Source of the DNA: Streptomyces paludis
GTDB lineage: Bacteria > Actinomycetota > Actinomycetes > Streptomycetales > Streptomycetaceae
Direction of reading: 5' to 3'
Length of the DNA stretch: 64,000 bases
NCBI RefSeq assembly: GCF_003344965.1
Contig: NZ_CP031194.1
Span: 2,604,001-2,668,000, forward strand
Below, in pieces: positions 51,192-60,785 of this stretch. Position 1 is the first letter of the stretch. Each line of letters starts with the position of its first letter. Below the pieces are notes generated by a model. It saw nothing but the letters and a program-made list of their open reading frames with translations. It did no database searches and was not told the origin of the DNA. The translations under genes and the position numbers were made by a program.

Positions 51192-53352
51192 CACCGCCCG
51201 GCTGCCGGGACGCGCCGACCGGCCGGCGCCGCCCCCGGCATCCCCCGCTCCCCCGGCGAAGCCGCCCGGCGGCGACTCCATGTTCCGCAACGCCTACGCC
51301 CTCATGCTCTCCACCGGCGTCTCCGCCGCCCTCGGCCTCGGCTTCTGGCTCGTCGCCGCCCGCTACTACACCGAGGAGGCCGTCGGCCAGGGTTCCGCCG
51401 CCATCGCCGCCATGCGGCTGCTCGCCTCGATCACCGCCACCACCATGATCGGCGCGGTCGTACGCTACGTCCCGCGCGCCGGGCGTGCGACCGGGCCGCT
51501 GGTGTGGCGCGCGTACGCCGTCAGTTCGCTGGTGGTGTGCGTCGCGTGCGTCGTGTTCCTGATGACGCTCGACCTGTGGGGGCCCTCGTACGCGCCCCTC
51601 GGCGGGCTGACGGCGGGGCTCGTCTTCACCGCGTCGTGTGTCGCCTGGGCGCTGCTCACCCTCCAGGACGGGGTGCTGACCGGGCTGCGCCGGGCCTTCT
51701 GGGTGCCCGTCGGCAACGCCGTCTTCTCCCTCGGCAAGCTGGTGCTGCTCGTCGTCCTCGCCACGGCGCTGCCCGTCCTCGGCGTCTTCGTCTCGTGGGC
51801 GGCGGCCATCGCGCTCTCCGTCCTGCCGCTGGGCTGGCTGATCTTCCGCCGGCTCATCCCGCGCCAGGCCGCCGCCGACCGCGACCGCGAGCCGCCCCGG
51901 GCGGCCGACATCGGACGGTTCCTGGCGGGCGACTCGGTCGGGGCGCTCTTCAGCCTGGCGATGATCAACCTGCTGCCGGTGCTGGTCGCGGTCCGCTTCG
52001 ACGCCGCGCACAACGCCTTCTTCTACACGGCCTACACGGTCGGCGGCACGATGGAGTTCATGGCCATCAACATGGCCTCCTCGCTCACCGCGCACGCCTC
52101 CCACAGCCCGGACCGGCTGGCCGAGGGCGTACGCGGCGCGCTGCGCCGGATGGCGCTGCTGCTGGTACCGGTGGTGCTCGTACTGGTGGTGTTCGCGCCG
52201 CAGGTGCTGGCGCCGTTCGGCGCGGATTACGCGCGCCACGGCACAACGGTGCTCCGGCTGCTGGCCGCCGCCGCGCTGCCCCGGGTGATCGTGGAGCTGT
52301 ACATCGGGGTGCTGCGGGTCCAGGGCCGTACGGGCCTGCTCGCCGCGCTCCAGGGCGCCATGTGCGTGCTCGTGCTCGGCAGCGCGCTGTATCTGTTCGG
52401 TCCCGGCGGGGCGGGGATCGCCGGGGCCGGGGTCGCGATGCTGCTGCCGATGACGCTGATGGCGCTGGTCGCGGCGTTGGGGCTGCGGCTGGCGCTGCGG
52501 CCGGGGGCGCGCGGCGCGTACGGGGCGCGGCATCGCCGTTCCGGGGGGTATCGGGCCGGCGCGGGAGCCGGCGCGGGAACCGGCGCGGGTGCCACCGTCG
52601 TCAGCGACGGGTACGGGACGAACTGGGCGCGCGAGGCCGCCGCGCCCGCGCCCGCTCGCAGTTCCGGTTCCGGACGCATCGACGAGAGCCGTCTCATCAC
52701 CCTCCTCTGGCTGCTGCTCGGCACCTCCGTCGGGCTGTTCTGGGCGCCGCTCGTCCGCGTCGGGGATCTCGGCCTCGACCGGCTCACCGGCGCGCGACTC
52801 CTCGACGTACTACCGCCGTTGACCCTGCTCGGCGCCATTGTGCTGATCGTCGTCCAGTGCGCCACCGTCTCCCTCGTACGGCCGGGCGCGGCGCTGCTCG
52901 TACTGGGGCCGCTCCTCACGTTCGCCGCGCTGCACTCCGCGCCGCTGCTGATCGGCGTACGGCCCGACCCGCTGTCCGGGCGCTGGCACGGGCCGGTCGC
53001 CGACGCCGTGACACGGCTGGCGGACTGGGCGGCGGGCATGCGCGCGGACCTGGGGGCCGGGCAGGCAGCCACCGGAGCCGCCGGAGCCGCCGACCGTGAC
53101 GCCGTGCTGTGCGCCCTGCCCGTCGCGCTCCAGCTGCTCTGCCTCCTCCTCGTCGCCCTCGCCCTGTGGGCGGTACGGACGGACGGGCGCCTCGCCGCGA
53201 GCGTGCTGTGGGTGCTGGTGGTGGCCGGCTGGGCGGCGCAGGGGCTCTTCGCCTCCGCCGCCGTCCCCGTCGCGCTCGCCCTGCTCGCCGTGGCCTCGGC
53301 AGCCCTCGCCGTACGGGCCCGGTTCCCTCGTCAGCGCGTCGGCAACGGCTGA
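51184..53352 (+). CDS. Polysaccharide flippase-like membrane protein (MATE/Wzx type)
   Basis: The GTG at 51184 starts within the DegT-like gene. The 722-residue protein has ~12 helices in its first 440 residues (ALMLSTGVSAALGLGFWLVA, TITATTMIGAVVRYVPRAG-type segments, VFSLGKLVLLVVLATALPVL), as in lipid-linked oligosaccharide exporters. A ~60-residue Gly/Ala-rich linker leads to five or six further helices, an unusual C-terminal extension. It would flip undecaprenyl-linked repeats for the exopolysaccharide cluster. It overlaps the convergent GH26-like gene by 22 bp. Confidence 0.85.
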   Translation: MADTARLPGRADRPAPPPASPAPPAKPPGGDSMFRNAYALMLSTGVSAALGLGFWLVAARYYTEEAVGQGSAAIAAMRLLASITATTMIGAVVRYVPRAGRATGPLVWRAYAVSSLVVCVACVVFLMTLDLWGPSYAPLGGLTAGLVFTASCVAWALLTLQDGVLTGLRRAFWVPVGNAVFSLGKLVLLVVLATALPVLGVFVSWAAAIALSVLPLGWLIFRRLIPRQAAADRDREPPRAADIGRFLAGDSVGALFSLAMINLLPVLVAVRFDAAHNAFFYTAYTVGGTMEFMAINMASSLTAHASHSPDRLAEGVRGALRRMALLLVPVVLVLVVFAPQVLAPFGADYARHGTTVLRLLAAAALPRVIVELYIGVLRVQGRTGLLAALQGAMCVLVLGSALYLFGPGGAGIAGAGVAMLLPMTLMALVAALGLRLALRPGARGAYGARHRRSGGYRAGAGAGAGTGAGATVVSDGYGTNWAREAAAPAPARSSGSGRIDESRLITLLWLLLGTSVGLFWAPLVRVGDLGLDRLTGARLLDVLPPLTLLGAIVLIVVQCATVSLVRPGAALLVLGPLLTFAALHSAPLLIGVRPDPLSGRWHGPVADAVTRLADWAAGMRADLGAGQAATGAAGAADRDAVLCALPVALQLLCLLLVALALWAVRTDGRLAASVLWVLVVAGWAAQGLFASAAVPVALALLAVASAALAVRARFPRQRVGNG

Positions 53353-54530
53353 TTGAAGTAGGGATCCGCGCCCGCCTTCCGGTAACCCTCCAGCGCCGGG
53401 CCCTTGTTGACCGTCAGATCGCAGTTCTCCCCCGGCACCGGCCGGTTCCAGTGCACCAGCGCCCGCACCGCCGGCAGCCGCGGCGCCACCTCCGGGATCG
53501 CCTCGTACCAGCCGCGCTGCCGGTCGGGCCGCTCCGGGTCCGGAGCCGTACTGAACTCGGACAGCATGATCGGCTTGTCGGCCGAGACATTGGCGCGCAG
53601 CCAGTCGTACGCCGGGCGCTGGCTGCTCTCGAAGTCCAGCCAGGACGCGCTGCGTTGACAGCGGTAGTAGTTGTACTGGTCCATGCCGATCCAGTCCACG
53701 TACGCGTCGCCCGGATACAGCGCCTTCATCAGGTCCGCGTGCCCCAGATAGCCGGAGACCGTCCACACCCACACCACGTTGTCCACGCCCAACTCCGCGA
53801 ACCGGTCGTGGATATGGCGGTACGCGGCGACGAACTCCTCCGGCGTCCCCGCGTCCGGCGTCCGGAAGTCGGTCTCCTGGTCGAACGAGAAGAAGACGCG
53901 CTTGCCGTACGCCTTGAGCCGCCTCGCCTGCGGATCGATGATGTCCCGGTCGAACTTCCCGGCCGCCACCTCCCGCCAGCCGAGCTGAGTCTCGGTCCAG
54001 TTCTCGTGGTGCGGCTCGGTCCACACGGTGGACTCCCAGGCCAGCATCAGCATCCGGTCGCGCCCCAACTCCTGCTCGTCGGGGGTGAGAAGGACGCCGT
54101 CGCGCTCGGTGTTGGACATGTCGTGGTAGTTGTAGACGAGGTCGAGCCGCCGGCCGATCTTCTTCTCGAAGGCGTGTACGGCGTCCTTGAGCGAGCCGTT
54201 CTCCGCGTACGGGACATACGCGCCCCACCAGGCCCCGCAGCCCGGCTCCAGCAGCGCGCTCGCGGCGCACCGGCCGCTCGGCATCGGCCCGGAGGCGGCG
54301 TTGTCGGGCAGATCGCGGGAGGAGGCCGACGAACCGTCGTCGCGGTCGTCGCGGGTGATCCAGACCCCGAGGGCGACGATCATCGCGCCTATGGCGGCCA
54401 GGATGACGGCGGTGTACGTATGCCTGCGTGCCATGGGTTCCCTGTGTGCCCTCGGTCGCTTGCGTGCGCTTGGTGCCTTGCGTGTCGTCGGCTCCTTGCG
54501 TGCCCTCGGTTCCTTGCGTGCCCTCGTCAT
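53331..54530 (-). CDS. GH26-like glycoside hydrolase, membrane anchored
   Basis: The ATG at 54528-54530 overlaps the upstream stop (ATGA). It encodes 399 residues. The N-terminus is a run of 18-bp repeats giving RARKEP-type hexapeptides, then one membrane helix (YTAVILAAIGAMIVALGVWI). The catalytic domain has GAWWGAYVPYAENGSLKDA, VFFSFDQETDFRTPDAG, GDAYVDWIGMDQYNYY and IMLSEFSTAPDPERPDRQ, with Glu residues placed as in GH26 beta-mannanases. It probably trims or releases the polymer made by the cluster. Confidence 0.82.
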   Translation of the reverse strand: MTRARKEPRARKEPTTRKAPSARKRPRAHREPMARRHTYTAVILAAIGAMIVALGVWITRDDRDDGSSASSRDLPDNAASGPMPSGRCAASALLEPGCGAWWGAYVPYAENGSLKDAVHAFEKKIGRRLDLVYNYHDMSNTERDGVLLTPDEQELGRDRMLMLAWESTVWTEPHHENWTETQLGWREVAAGKFDRDIIDPQARRLKAYGKRVFFSFDQETDFRTPDAGTPEEFVAAYRHIHDRFAELGVDNVVWVWTVSGYLGHADLMKALYPGDAYVDWIGMDQYNYYRCQRSASWLDFESSQRPAYDWLRANVSADKPIMLSEFSTAPDPERPDRQRGWYEAIPEVAPRLPAVRALVHWNRPVPGENCDLTVNKGPALEGYRKAGADPYFNQPLPTR

Positions 54531-55051
54531 TGGCCCCTCCACAGCGGCATCGGCCCGTCCGTACGGCCCGGGTCGCGGCGCTCGGCCGCCCCTCGGGTCA
54601 CGGCGGGCAGCGGTACGGCGGGCAGCGCCGCCGCGAGGGTGGTGACGGCGGCGAGCGAGGCCAGGAACACCGTCGCCGTGAAGCCCGCCACGAGGTGGAG
54701 CGCGGTGGCGGCGAGCGTCGCGAGCGACAGGCTCAGCGGCGCGGCCAGCGCCAGCACCTCCAGCCGGGCGGCGGGCCGCAGCCCGCGCGGCAGCGGGAGC
54801 AGGAGCGCGCAGCCGGGGCCGAAGGCGACGAAGAGCAGCACGGGGATCCAGCGCGCGGGCCAGCCGGCGGGCAGCGCCGTGGCGGCGAGCGCGAGCCAGC
54901 CGGTGAGCGCGAGGGCGGCTCTGAGCAGCCAGGGCGCGAAGGGGGCTCTGCTCGGCGCCTGGGGCTGGACCGCGGGCCGCGTTTCAGGCTGCGCCTCGGG
55001 CCGCGCCTCCGGCTGATGCTGCTCCTCCGGCTGTCCCTCGGTTGGGTACAT
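54527..55051 (-). CDS. Small membrane protein of the exopolysaccharide cluster
   Basis: The ATG at 55049-55051 follows GGAGG and gives 174 residues; an ATG at 55103-55105 overlapping the upstream stop is also possible. After a Gln/Pro/Glu-rich repeat region (residues 5-35) there are four to five hydrophobic segments (LLRAALALTGWLALAATALP, WIPVLLFVAFGPGCALLLPL, VLALAAPLSLSLATLAATAL). No family is recognised. Its tight coupling to the GH26-like gene suggests a shared role in polymer assembly. Confidence 0.72.
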   Translation of the reverse strand: MYPTEGQPEEQHQPEARPEAQPETRPAVQPQAPSRAPFAPWLLRAALALTGWLALAATALPAGWPARWIPVLLFVAFGPGCALLLPLPRGLRPAARLEVLALAAPLSLSLATLAATALHLVAGFTATVFLASLAAVTTLAAALPAVPLPAVTRGAAERRDPGRTDGPMPLWRGQ

Positions 55052-55101
55052 GGCTGTGGCGGCCTCCTCGTATCGTCTTCTCGTATCGTCTTCTCGTCTT
55101 C

Positions 55102-57147
55102 TCATGGGCTCGCGGAAACACCAGGCGCCGGTACGTGTTCCAGGAACAGCCCGTTCCGGTTCTCCTCCACCACCCGGAAGCGCGGCGACCGCTTCAGCGC
55201 CGCGCTCATCCGGGCGAAGCCCCCCGCCGGCAGATACCCCTCGCTGAACGTGGCCCTGTCCTGCGCCGGCGTGAGCAGCACGTAAGCCGGCCGCCCCTCC
55301 GGCACCCCCGCGTCGAGATAGCCAGCCGGATCCTCCAGCATCCGCAGGTTCCCCGACACCTCCTGCTCGGTGAAGAACCAGCGCTCGTACCGGTCGTAGC
55401 GGTAGTACGCCCCCGGGAAGGACCCGGTCGTCGCCATGATCAGCGCACCCTCCGGCGCCCGGTCGTAGGACCGTCTGACAAACGCGGTCTCGGTCGGGGA
55501 CACGTACTGCATGCCCTCCTTGCCGTAGTACGACGGCAGAAAGCCCGCCAGCAGCGCGACCAGCGCCAGCGGCAGGGCCACCGCCGTCGCCCGGCGCGCG
55601 TGGCGGCGCGCCCTGTTCGTGCCCGCGGCGGTCGGGACGAGCGCCGCGGCGGCGAAGAAGGCCGTGCCGGGCAGCCCGAACAGATAGACGCGGAAGAGCA
55701 TTTCGCCGCCGTAGTCGTTCACGGCGAACAGCGGTACGGGCGCGGCGGCGGCCAGCAGCAGCGGCAGCGCGCTGCGGGCCAGGCGGCGCCGGAGCAGTAC
55801 GGCCGTACCGGCGAGCGCGCCGAGGACCAGCACCATCGCGATATTGGCGTTGCCCACCAGCTCCGGCCCGGGACCGGTCGGCGCGCCCGCGTAACCGGCG
55901 CGGGAGTTCTTCATCAGGTCGCCCGCCGAGTCGCGCAGTGTGCTCAGGGTGTCCAGGAACAGCACCCGGCCCATGGTGAGATCCCAGATGAGCATGATCA
56001 GACCGGTCACGGCGAGCAGCCCGAGATTGCGGTAGCGCCGGGTCAGGCACAGCGCCATCAGGGTCATGCAGAGCATGACGGGCGTCAGCTGGTGCGAGGC
56101 GTTGACGGCCGCGATCAGCGGCGCGAGGATCGCCACGCAGAGCGCGCGCTGCCACCGGCCGGTGGGCGGCGGCACGGCGGTCGCGGCCGGGTCGAGCCGG
56201 TCGCGGGAGCGGAGCGTACGGGCGGATCCGGGCCGTACGAAGTGCCGTACGACGACGGCGAACACGCTCAGGAAGAGCAGATACGCGAACGCCTGGGGCG
56301 CCAGATAGTCCTGCCCCACCCAGTTCGCGAGCTGGAAGATCCACACCGCCGTCCAGACGAGCCGCCAGTCGTCGGTGAAGGTGCGGTAGATCAGGACGAG
56401 CACCGGCAGCATCAGCAGACCGAAGGCGATCGGCGCCCAGTTGATGTACGGGGCCGCGCCCGTCGTCCCGAAGGCCCTGATCAGCGCCGCGTTGAGGGAG
56501 AAGAAGCCGGGCCACTGGTCGTACGCGGCCATCCCGCCGGAGAGCGGCGTGTGCGGGTGTACGGTCCCCTCCGCCAGCAGCCGGGTGATCACCTCGTCGT
56601 GCTTGGACGCCCAGGCGTAGCGCACCGAGTCGTAGAGCAGCGCGGGCGGCGCCTTGAGCGCGGTGAGCAGGGCGACGCAGTAGGCGAGCGGCCAGAGGGG
56701 GGCGGTGCCGGCGCGGCGGAGGGTGTGGAGAAAACCGGCGGTGAGGACGAGGAGGGAGGCGTAGAAGGCGAGCGGGAAGCGGTCGAGGAGGCCGAACTCA
56801 CCGATGTCACGGAAGCCGATACGGGGCAGGGACCAGCTCCAGAGGGCTCCCGCGATCAGCAGGAGGAGCAGCGGTACGGAGGCGAAGGCGCGCGCCCGGG
56901 GGTGGGGGCGGCGCATGGGCGGGGGCGGCGGCGGGGGTGGGGGCGCGGGGGGAACGGGTGCGGGAGGTGCGGGGCGCACGTCGGTGTATATAGCGGTGCC
57001 GGTCGCGGTGCCGGTCGCGGCGCCGGTGACAGTGCCGGTCGCAGCGCCTGCTTCGGCCCCGGTCGCGGTACCGGCGTCGGTCTCGTACGTACGTTGCCGC
57101 ACAGTGTGGCGCCCTCCTCTTCCCGTAGCTCGGTTCCGTTCCGTCAT
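55102..57147 (-). CDS. Large polytopic membrane protein, polymerase/glycosyltransferase-like
   Basis: The ATG at 57145-57147 overlaps the deacetylase stop. The 681-residue protein starts with a ~75-residue Thr/Gly/Ala repeat region and a proline stretch, then has about a dozen membrane helices. Outer loops carry GFRDIGEFGLLDRFPLAFY, TPLSGGMAAYDQWPGFFSLN and VSPTETAFVRRSYDRAP. The layout is like Wzy polymerases or GT-C mannosyltransferase-type proteins, but no DxD or polymerase motif settles it. Confidence 0.78.
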   Translation of the reverse strand: MTERNRATGRGGRHTVRQRTYETDAGTATGAEAGAATGTVTGAATGTATGTAIYTDVRPAPPAPVPPAPPPPPPPPPMRRPHPRARAFASVPLLLLLIAGALWSWSLPRIGFRDIGEFGLLDRFPLAFYASLLVLTAGFLHTLRRAGTAPLWPLAYCVALLTALKAPPALLYDSVRYAWASKHDEVITRLLAEGTVHPHTPLSGGMAAYDQWPGFFSLNAALIRAFGTTGAAPYINWAPIAFGLLMLPVLVLIYRTFTDDWRLVWTAVWIFQLANWVGQDYLAPQAFAYLLFLSVFAVVVRHFVRPGSARTLRSRDRLDPAATAVPPPTGRWQRALCVAILAPLIAAVNASHQLTPVMLCMTLMALCLTRRYRNLGLLAVTGLIMLIWDLTMGRVLFLDTLSTLRDSAGDLMKNSRAGYAGAPTGPGPELVGNANIAMVLVLGALAGTAVLLRRRLARSALPLLLAAAAPVPLFAVNDYGGEMLFRVYLFGLPGTAFFAAAALVPTAAGTNRARRHARRATAVALPLALVALLAGFLPSYYGKEGMQYVSPTETAFVRRSYDRAPEGALIMATTGSFPGAYYRYDRYERWFFTEQEVSGNLRMLEDPAGYLDAGVPEGRPAYVLLTPAQDRATFSEGYLPAGGFARMSAALKRSPRFRVVEENRNGLFLEHVPAPGVSASP

Positions 57148-57971
57148 CCGGCGAACTCCGGGCCGCGTACGCGGGCGCGCGCCCCCCGGTACAGCCGCCA
57201 GCCCAGCGTCGGCAGCGAGTCGGGGAAGGGCGCCACCCTGGCCCGTTCCCCCTCGGCCGCCGCCCCCGCCATCCAGGAGGCGACATCGGCGGCGGTGTGG
57301 GTACGGCGCACGATCAGCCGGGCGATGCGGTACGTGTCGTCCCGGTCCGAGCTGAGCGCGTGGCGGACGGCGACGGCGGAGGCGTACCCGGCGCGCGCGG
57401 CGGCCCGGCGCACGCGGGCGCTGTTGTAGCCGTGGGGATAGGCGAGATGCGCGACCTCGTGTCCGAGCGTGTCCTCCAACACCCTTTTCGCGTCGTGGAG
57501 TTCCCGGTGGAGCGCGGGGGCGCGCACGGTGTCGAGCTGCGGATGGGTGACCGTGTGCGCGCCGACCTCCACTCCGTACTCGACCAGCACCGACGCCTGC
57601 CGGAGCGACATCATCGGGGCGGGCGGCAGCAGGCTGGTCAGGCCGGGGGTGATGGCGCCGGTGGTCAGATAGGCGGTGGCGGGCAGCGCGCGGGCGGCGA
57701 GCGCCTCGGCGGTGGGACCGGGGAGATCCGCGAAGCCGTCGTCGAAGGTGAGCACGACGGGCCGGGGCGGCAGCGGTGTGCCGCGCGTCAGATGCCGTAC
57801 GAGGACGCTGACCGGGACGGCCGACCGGCCCGAGGCGACGACCGCGTCGAGGTGGGCGGCGAAGTCGCCCGGCGCGACGGTGAATTCGGCGATCCACGGG
57901 GGCGGGTCCGCCATGACGGCGTGGTAGAGGAGAACGGGGATCGGCGCGCGGGAACCGACGTCAGCGGTCAT
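57144..57971 (-). CDS. Polysaccharide deacetylase (NodB homology, CE4)
   Basis: This 275-residue protein has the CE4 motifs: LTFDDGFADLPG (catalytic base Asp and metal Asp), VGAHTVTHPQLDTV (metal histidines H-x4-H type) and HLAYPHGYNSARVRRA. It would remove N-acetyl groups from the polymer or its precursor. No signal peptide is visible, so it may act inside or be exported otherwise. It overlaps both neighbours by ATGA junctions. Confidence 0.9.
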   Translation of the reverse strand: MTADVGSRAPIPVLLYHAVMADPPPWIAEFTVAPGDFAAHLDAVVASGRSAVPVSVLVRHLTRGTPLPPRPVVLTFDDGFADLPGPTAEALAARALPATAYLTTGAITPGLTSLLPPAPMMSLRQASVLVEYGVEVGAHTVTHPQLDTVRAPALHRELHDAKRVLEDTLGHEVAHLAYPHGYNSARVRRAAARAGYASAVAVRHALSSDRDDTYRIARLIVRRTHTAADVASWMAGAAAEGERARVAPFPDSLPTLGWRLYRGARARVRGPEFAG

Positions 57972-59455
57972 GCCGGGCCCCCGCTTCCGCCCTCGCCCCT
58001 GCTGCCCCGGCCTTTGCCCCCGCCTCTGTCTCCGCTGTCTCCGCCGCGTATCCGTCGGCGCGCCTTGGCGTAGCCCAGCGGGCCGTACAGCATCCCCCGG
58101 CGCTCCAGCCGGGAGAGTGCGCGCGGCCAGGGGTGGCCCTGCCCGCCGTGCGCGCCGGGGACGCCATCGGAGGCCACCCCGCTTTCGGTGTCAGCCCGGT
58201 GAGCCGTGATCGCGCGGGCGTGCGCCAGGGCGCGCGGCAGCTTCGTGAGGAAGGCGGGCAGCAGCGCGGGCCGGCGTACGAGGAGGGCGGTCAGATACGC
58301 GGTGAGCCCGGCGCCGTATCCGTACGCCTGGTTCCGCAGGTCGGCCCAGGTCTCGCGGTGGTGGTGCCAGACGAGCGCCTCGGGCGTGTAGCGCAGCCGG
58401 TGGCCCGCCGTCAGGATCCGTACGAAGGCGTAGAGGTCGTCGCCGCCCCTGGCGGGCGTGCCGGTGCCGGTGGCCGGGTCGAAGCCGCCGACCGCACGGA
58501 GCGCGTCCGCGCGGAACGCCATGTTCGCGCCCGAGCCGAAGCTGCCCGCCGTGAACGGGAACAGCGGCTCGTCGGCGGGTGGCCGCGCGGGGTCGTACAG
58601 CCGGGGCGTGAAGCCCTTGGCGAAGCCGCCGTGGCTCTCCAGCAGGATCTGCGCGGGGGTGGCCAGCCGGGCGGGGAGGATCAGGCCGGTGACACACCCG
58701 AGTCCGGGGTCCGTGGCGAAGGGCGCGGTGAGGGCGGTGAGCCAGTGCGGGTCGGCGATCACGTCGTCGTCGGTGAAGGCGAGGACGGGGGTGGCGGTGG
58801 CTGCCTCCGTGATGCCCCGGTTGTGGGCGACGGCGAGGCCGGGGCGCGGTTCGAGGACGTAGCCGACCCGCCCGTCGTAGCGCGGGGACCGTACGAGATC
58901 ACGCGTGGCGGTGGTGACGGGCGCGTTGTCGACGACCAGGACGCGGAAGTCCGGGTGGTCCTGTGCGAGGAGCGAGTCGAGGGCGCGGGCGAGCTGCCCG
59001 GCGCGCTCACGGGTGGCGACGACGACGGTGGTACGGGGGAGGGCCGGCGGCCCGGCGGACGGGGACTCTTCGGCGTAGCCGTAACCGCTTCGGTAGCCGT
59101 GGCCGTACCCGCTCCGGCGCTCCTCGGCGTACCCGTACCCGCTCCGTCGCTCCTCGGCGTACGCGCTTCGATAGCCGTTGCCGTACCCGTCCCGGTACTC
59201 CTTCCGCGCGCGGAACGCCGCCGTCAGCACCTCCGCCGGGTCCTCCCCCGCCGCCACCCGTCCGACCACCGTGGCCACCGGCCGCCCCCGGAGCCGTACG
59301 AGCGCGTATACGTCGCCGCCCGCCTCGCCCGGGAGGGGCCCGCCGGGCGCCGGTAAGAGGGAGAGCACCGCGCCGTCGGGGCCGTCCAGGTCGAGCTGGA
59401 CGACGGCGATCGGCTGAGGGCTCGGTCTGCGTGGTGCGCGTATGTGCTCTGCCAT
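57968..59455 (-). CDS. Family 2 glycosyltransferase
   Basis: The 495-residue protein has an N-terminal ~130-residue accessory part, including a tandem-repeat block of Tyr/Gly/Arg units (SGYGYAEERRSGYG, encoded around 59065-59200). The GT2 core follows: TVVVATRERAGQLARALDSL, LAFTDDDVIADPHWLTAL (DDD metal motif) and RGGDDLYAFVRILTAG. An in-frame TTA codon (codon 34, 59354-59356) suggests bldA control. It would add sugars to the lipid-linked repeat. Confidence 0.9.
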   Translation of the reverse strand: MAEHIRAPRRPSPQPIAVVQLDLDGPDGAVLSLLPAPGGPLPGEAGGDVYALVRLRGRPVATVVGRVAAGEDPAEVLTAAFRARKEYRDGYGNGYRSAYAEERRSGYGYAEERRSGYGHGYRSGYGYAEESPSAGPPALPRTTVVVATRERAGQLARALDSLLAQDHPDFRVLVVDNAPVTTATRDLVRSPRYDGRVGYVLEPRPGLAVAHNRGITEAATATPVLAFTDDDVIADPHWLTALTAPFATDPGLGCVTGLILPARLATPAQILLESHGGFAKGFTPRLYDPARPPADEPLFPFTAGSFGSGANMAFRADALRAVGGFDPATGTGTPARGGDDLYAFVRILTAGHRLRYTPEALVWHHHRETWADLRNQAYGYGAGLTAYLTALLVRRPALLPAFLTKLPRALAHARAITAHRADTESGVASDGVPGAHGGQGHPWPRALSRLERRGMLYGPLGYAKARRRIRGGDSGDRGGGKGRGSRGEGGSGGPA

Positions 59456-59500
59456 CGGCTCCCCCGTTGCTCACGCGGTTACGTCGTCGGCCGTCCGTCG

Positions 59501-60610
59501 TCACCTGACCCGCAGCCGGCCCATCCGGCTCAGCGTCGCTTGCGCGTACCCGGCCAGTCCGGGCCGGTTCCGTACGAAGGTGTGGGCGCGCCGGGACGGC
59601 TCCCGGCTCAGCCAGTGGAGCGCCGCCCGCGCGCCCGGCCGGACGGCCGCGCCCTCGTACACGCGCAGTCCGCCGGTCTTGAGCGCGTCCTTGTACTCCG
59701 CCGCGCCGCGCCCCAGGTCGAGCAGGCCGATGCCCGCCCCGGCGGCGGCCTCGGCCATCCGCAGATGCAGGATCAGCCCGGGCGAGTACTTGGCGAACTC
59801 CGGGTCGTACGCCGGGAACCAGCAGGACAGTACGGTGCGCGAGCGCAGCCCGAAGTGCGCGGCGACGGGGCGGTCGGCCACGTACAGCACGGAGAGCACT
59901 CCGGCGCAGTCCGGCGCGCGGGTCGCGGCGAGCCGGCGCACGAGCACGCTGATCCACACCTGCGCGAACCGGTCGCGCCGGCCGGTGCGCCGGTACTGCG
60001 CGGACTTCCACGCCATGAGCGTGCGCAGGGCGGCCGGGTCGCGTTCGTCGAAGACGAAGCGGACCTCACCCGCCTGCCTGCCCAGCTTCCGTTCCTTCGC
60101 GGCCGTCGTACGGAAGAACTTGGGCGACCGGACGCGCAGGGCCGACTCGTACGCCGCGTACCCCGCCCCGACGTCGATGACCGGGGACTCCAGCGCCGCG
60201 GCGGCGGCCGGGACGAACAGCTCCTGCCCCGCTTCGAGGTTGTCGAACTCCCAGGCCGACAGCGAGCAGCCGGTCAGCAGTTCACGCGCGCTCAGCCCGA
60301 GCCCGGGGCGGAACACCCCGCCCTGGCAATCCGACACGCCGAGCCCGATGGCCCGTCCCCGGCCCAGCCGTCCCTTCTCGTACGGGAGAAAACCGACCGG
60401 TTCGCCGGTGCCGGCGTCCTGGACGACGGCGACCCGGGCCCGGGGGCGGACGGAGCCGACCGCCCGGGTGAACTCCGGTTCCATGAAGGGGTTGGCGGGC
60501 GCGCCGGACCTGGCGCGTAACTCACGCCATGCCTCGGCTTCCGCTTCGCTCAATTCCCCCGGTGCCACCACACACACGCGGGTGCGCACGGCACTGCGTA
60601 CCTGACTCAA
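59501..60610 (-). CDS. CelD/FemAB-like acyltransferase (GNAT fold)
   Basis: The TTG at 60608-60610 preceded by GGGGGG gives 369 residues. FMEPEFTRAVGSVRPRARVA, FLPYEKGRLGRGRAIGLG, a central EFDNL, and AHFGLRSRTVLSCWFPAYDP with KYSPGLILHLRMAEAA are typical of CelD/BcsL-type acyltransferases in polysaccharide loci. An in-frame TTA codon lies at codon 31 (60518-60520). It is first in the leftward run of the cluster; the acyl group and acceptor are unknown. Confidence 0.83.
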   Translation of the reverse strand: MSQVRSAVRTRVCVVAPGELSEAEAEAWRELRARSGAPANPFMEPEFTRAVGSVRPRARVAVVQDAGTGEPVGFLPYEKGRLGRGRAIGLGVSDCQGGVFRPGLGLSARELLTGCSLSAWEFDNLEAGQELFVPAAAAALESPVIDVGAGYAAYESALRVRSPKFFRTTAAKERKLGRQAGEVRFVFDERDPAALRTLMAWKSAQYRRTGRRDRFAQVWISVLVRRLAATRAPDCAGVLSVLYVADRPVAAHFGLRSRTVLSCWFPAYDPEFAKYSPGLILHLRMAEAAAGAGIGLLDLGRGAAEYKDALKTGGLRVYEGAAVRPGARAALHWLSREPSRRAHTFVRNRPGLAGYAQATLSRMGRLRVR

Positions 60611-60785
60611 CTCGACCCCCCGGTCACTGCCCCGTCCCCGTACTTCCCCACCCCGCTCGACAGGACGGTACCGGTCGAAATCATTACGGGACAGTGCCAG
60701 TCGCCCATCTGGTGACGGATCCGGGGATGGGGTGATACGGATGGGGCCAGTGATGCTAAAGAGGCGAACGCGGCGCTACAAGGCG

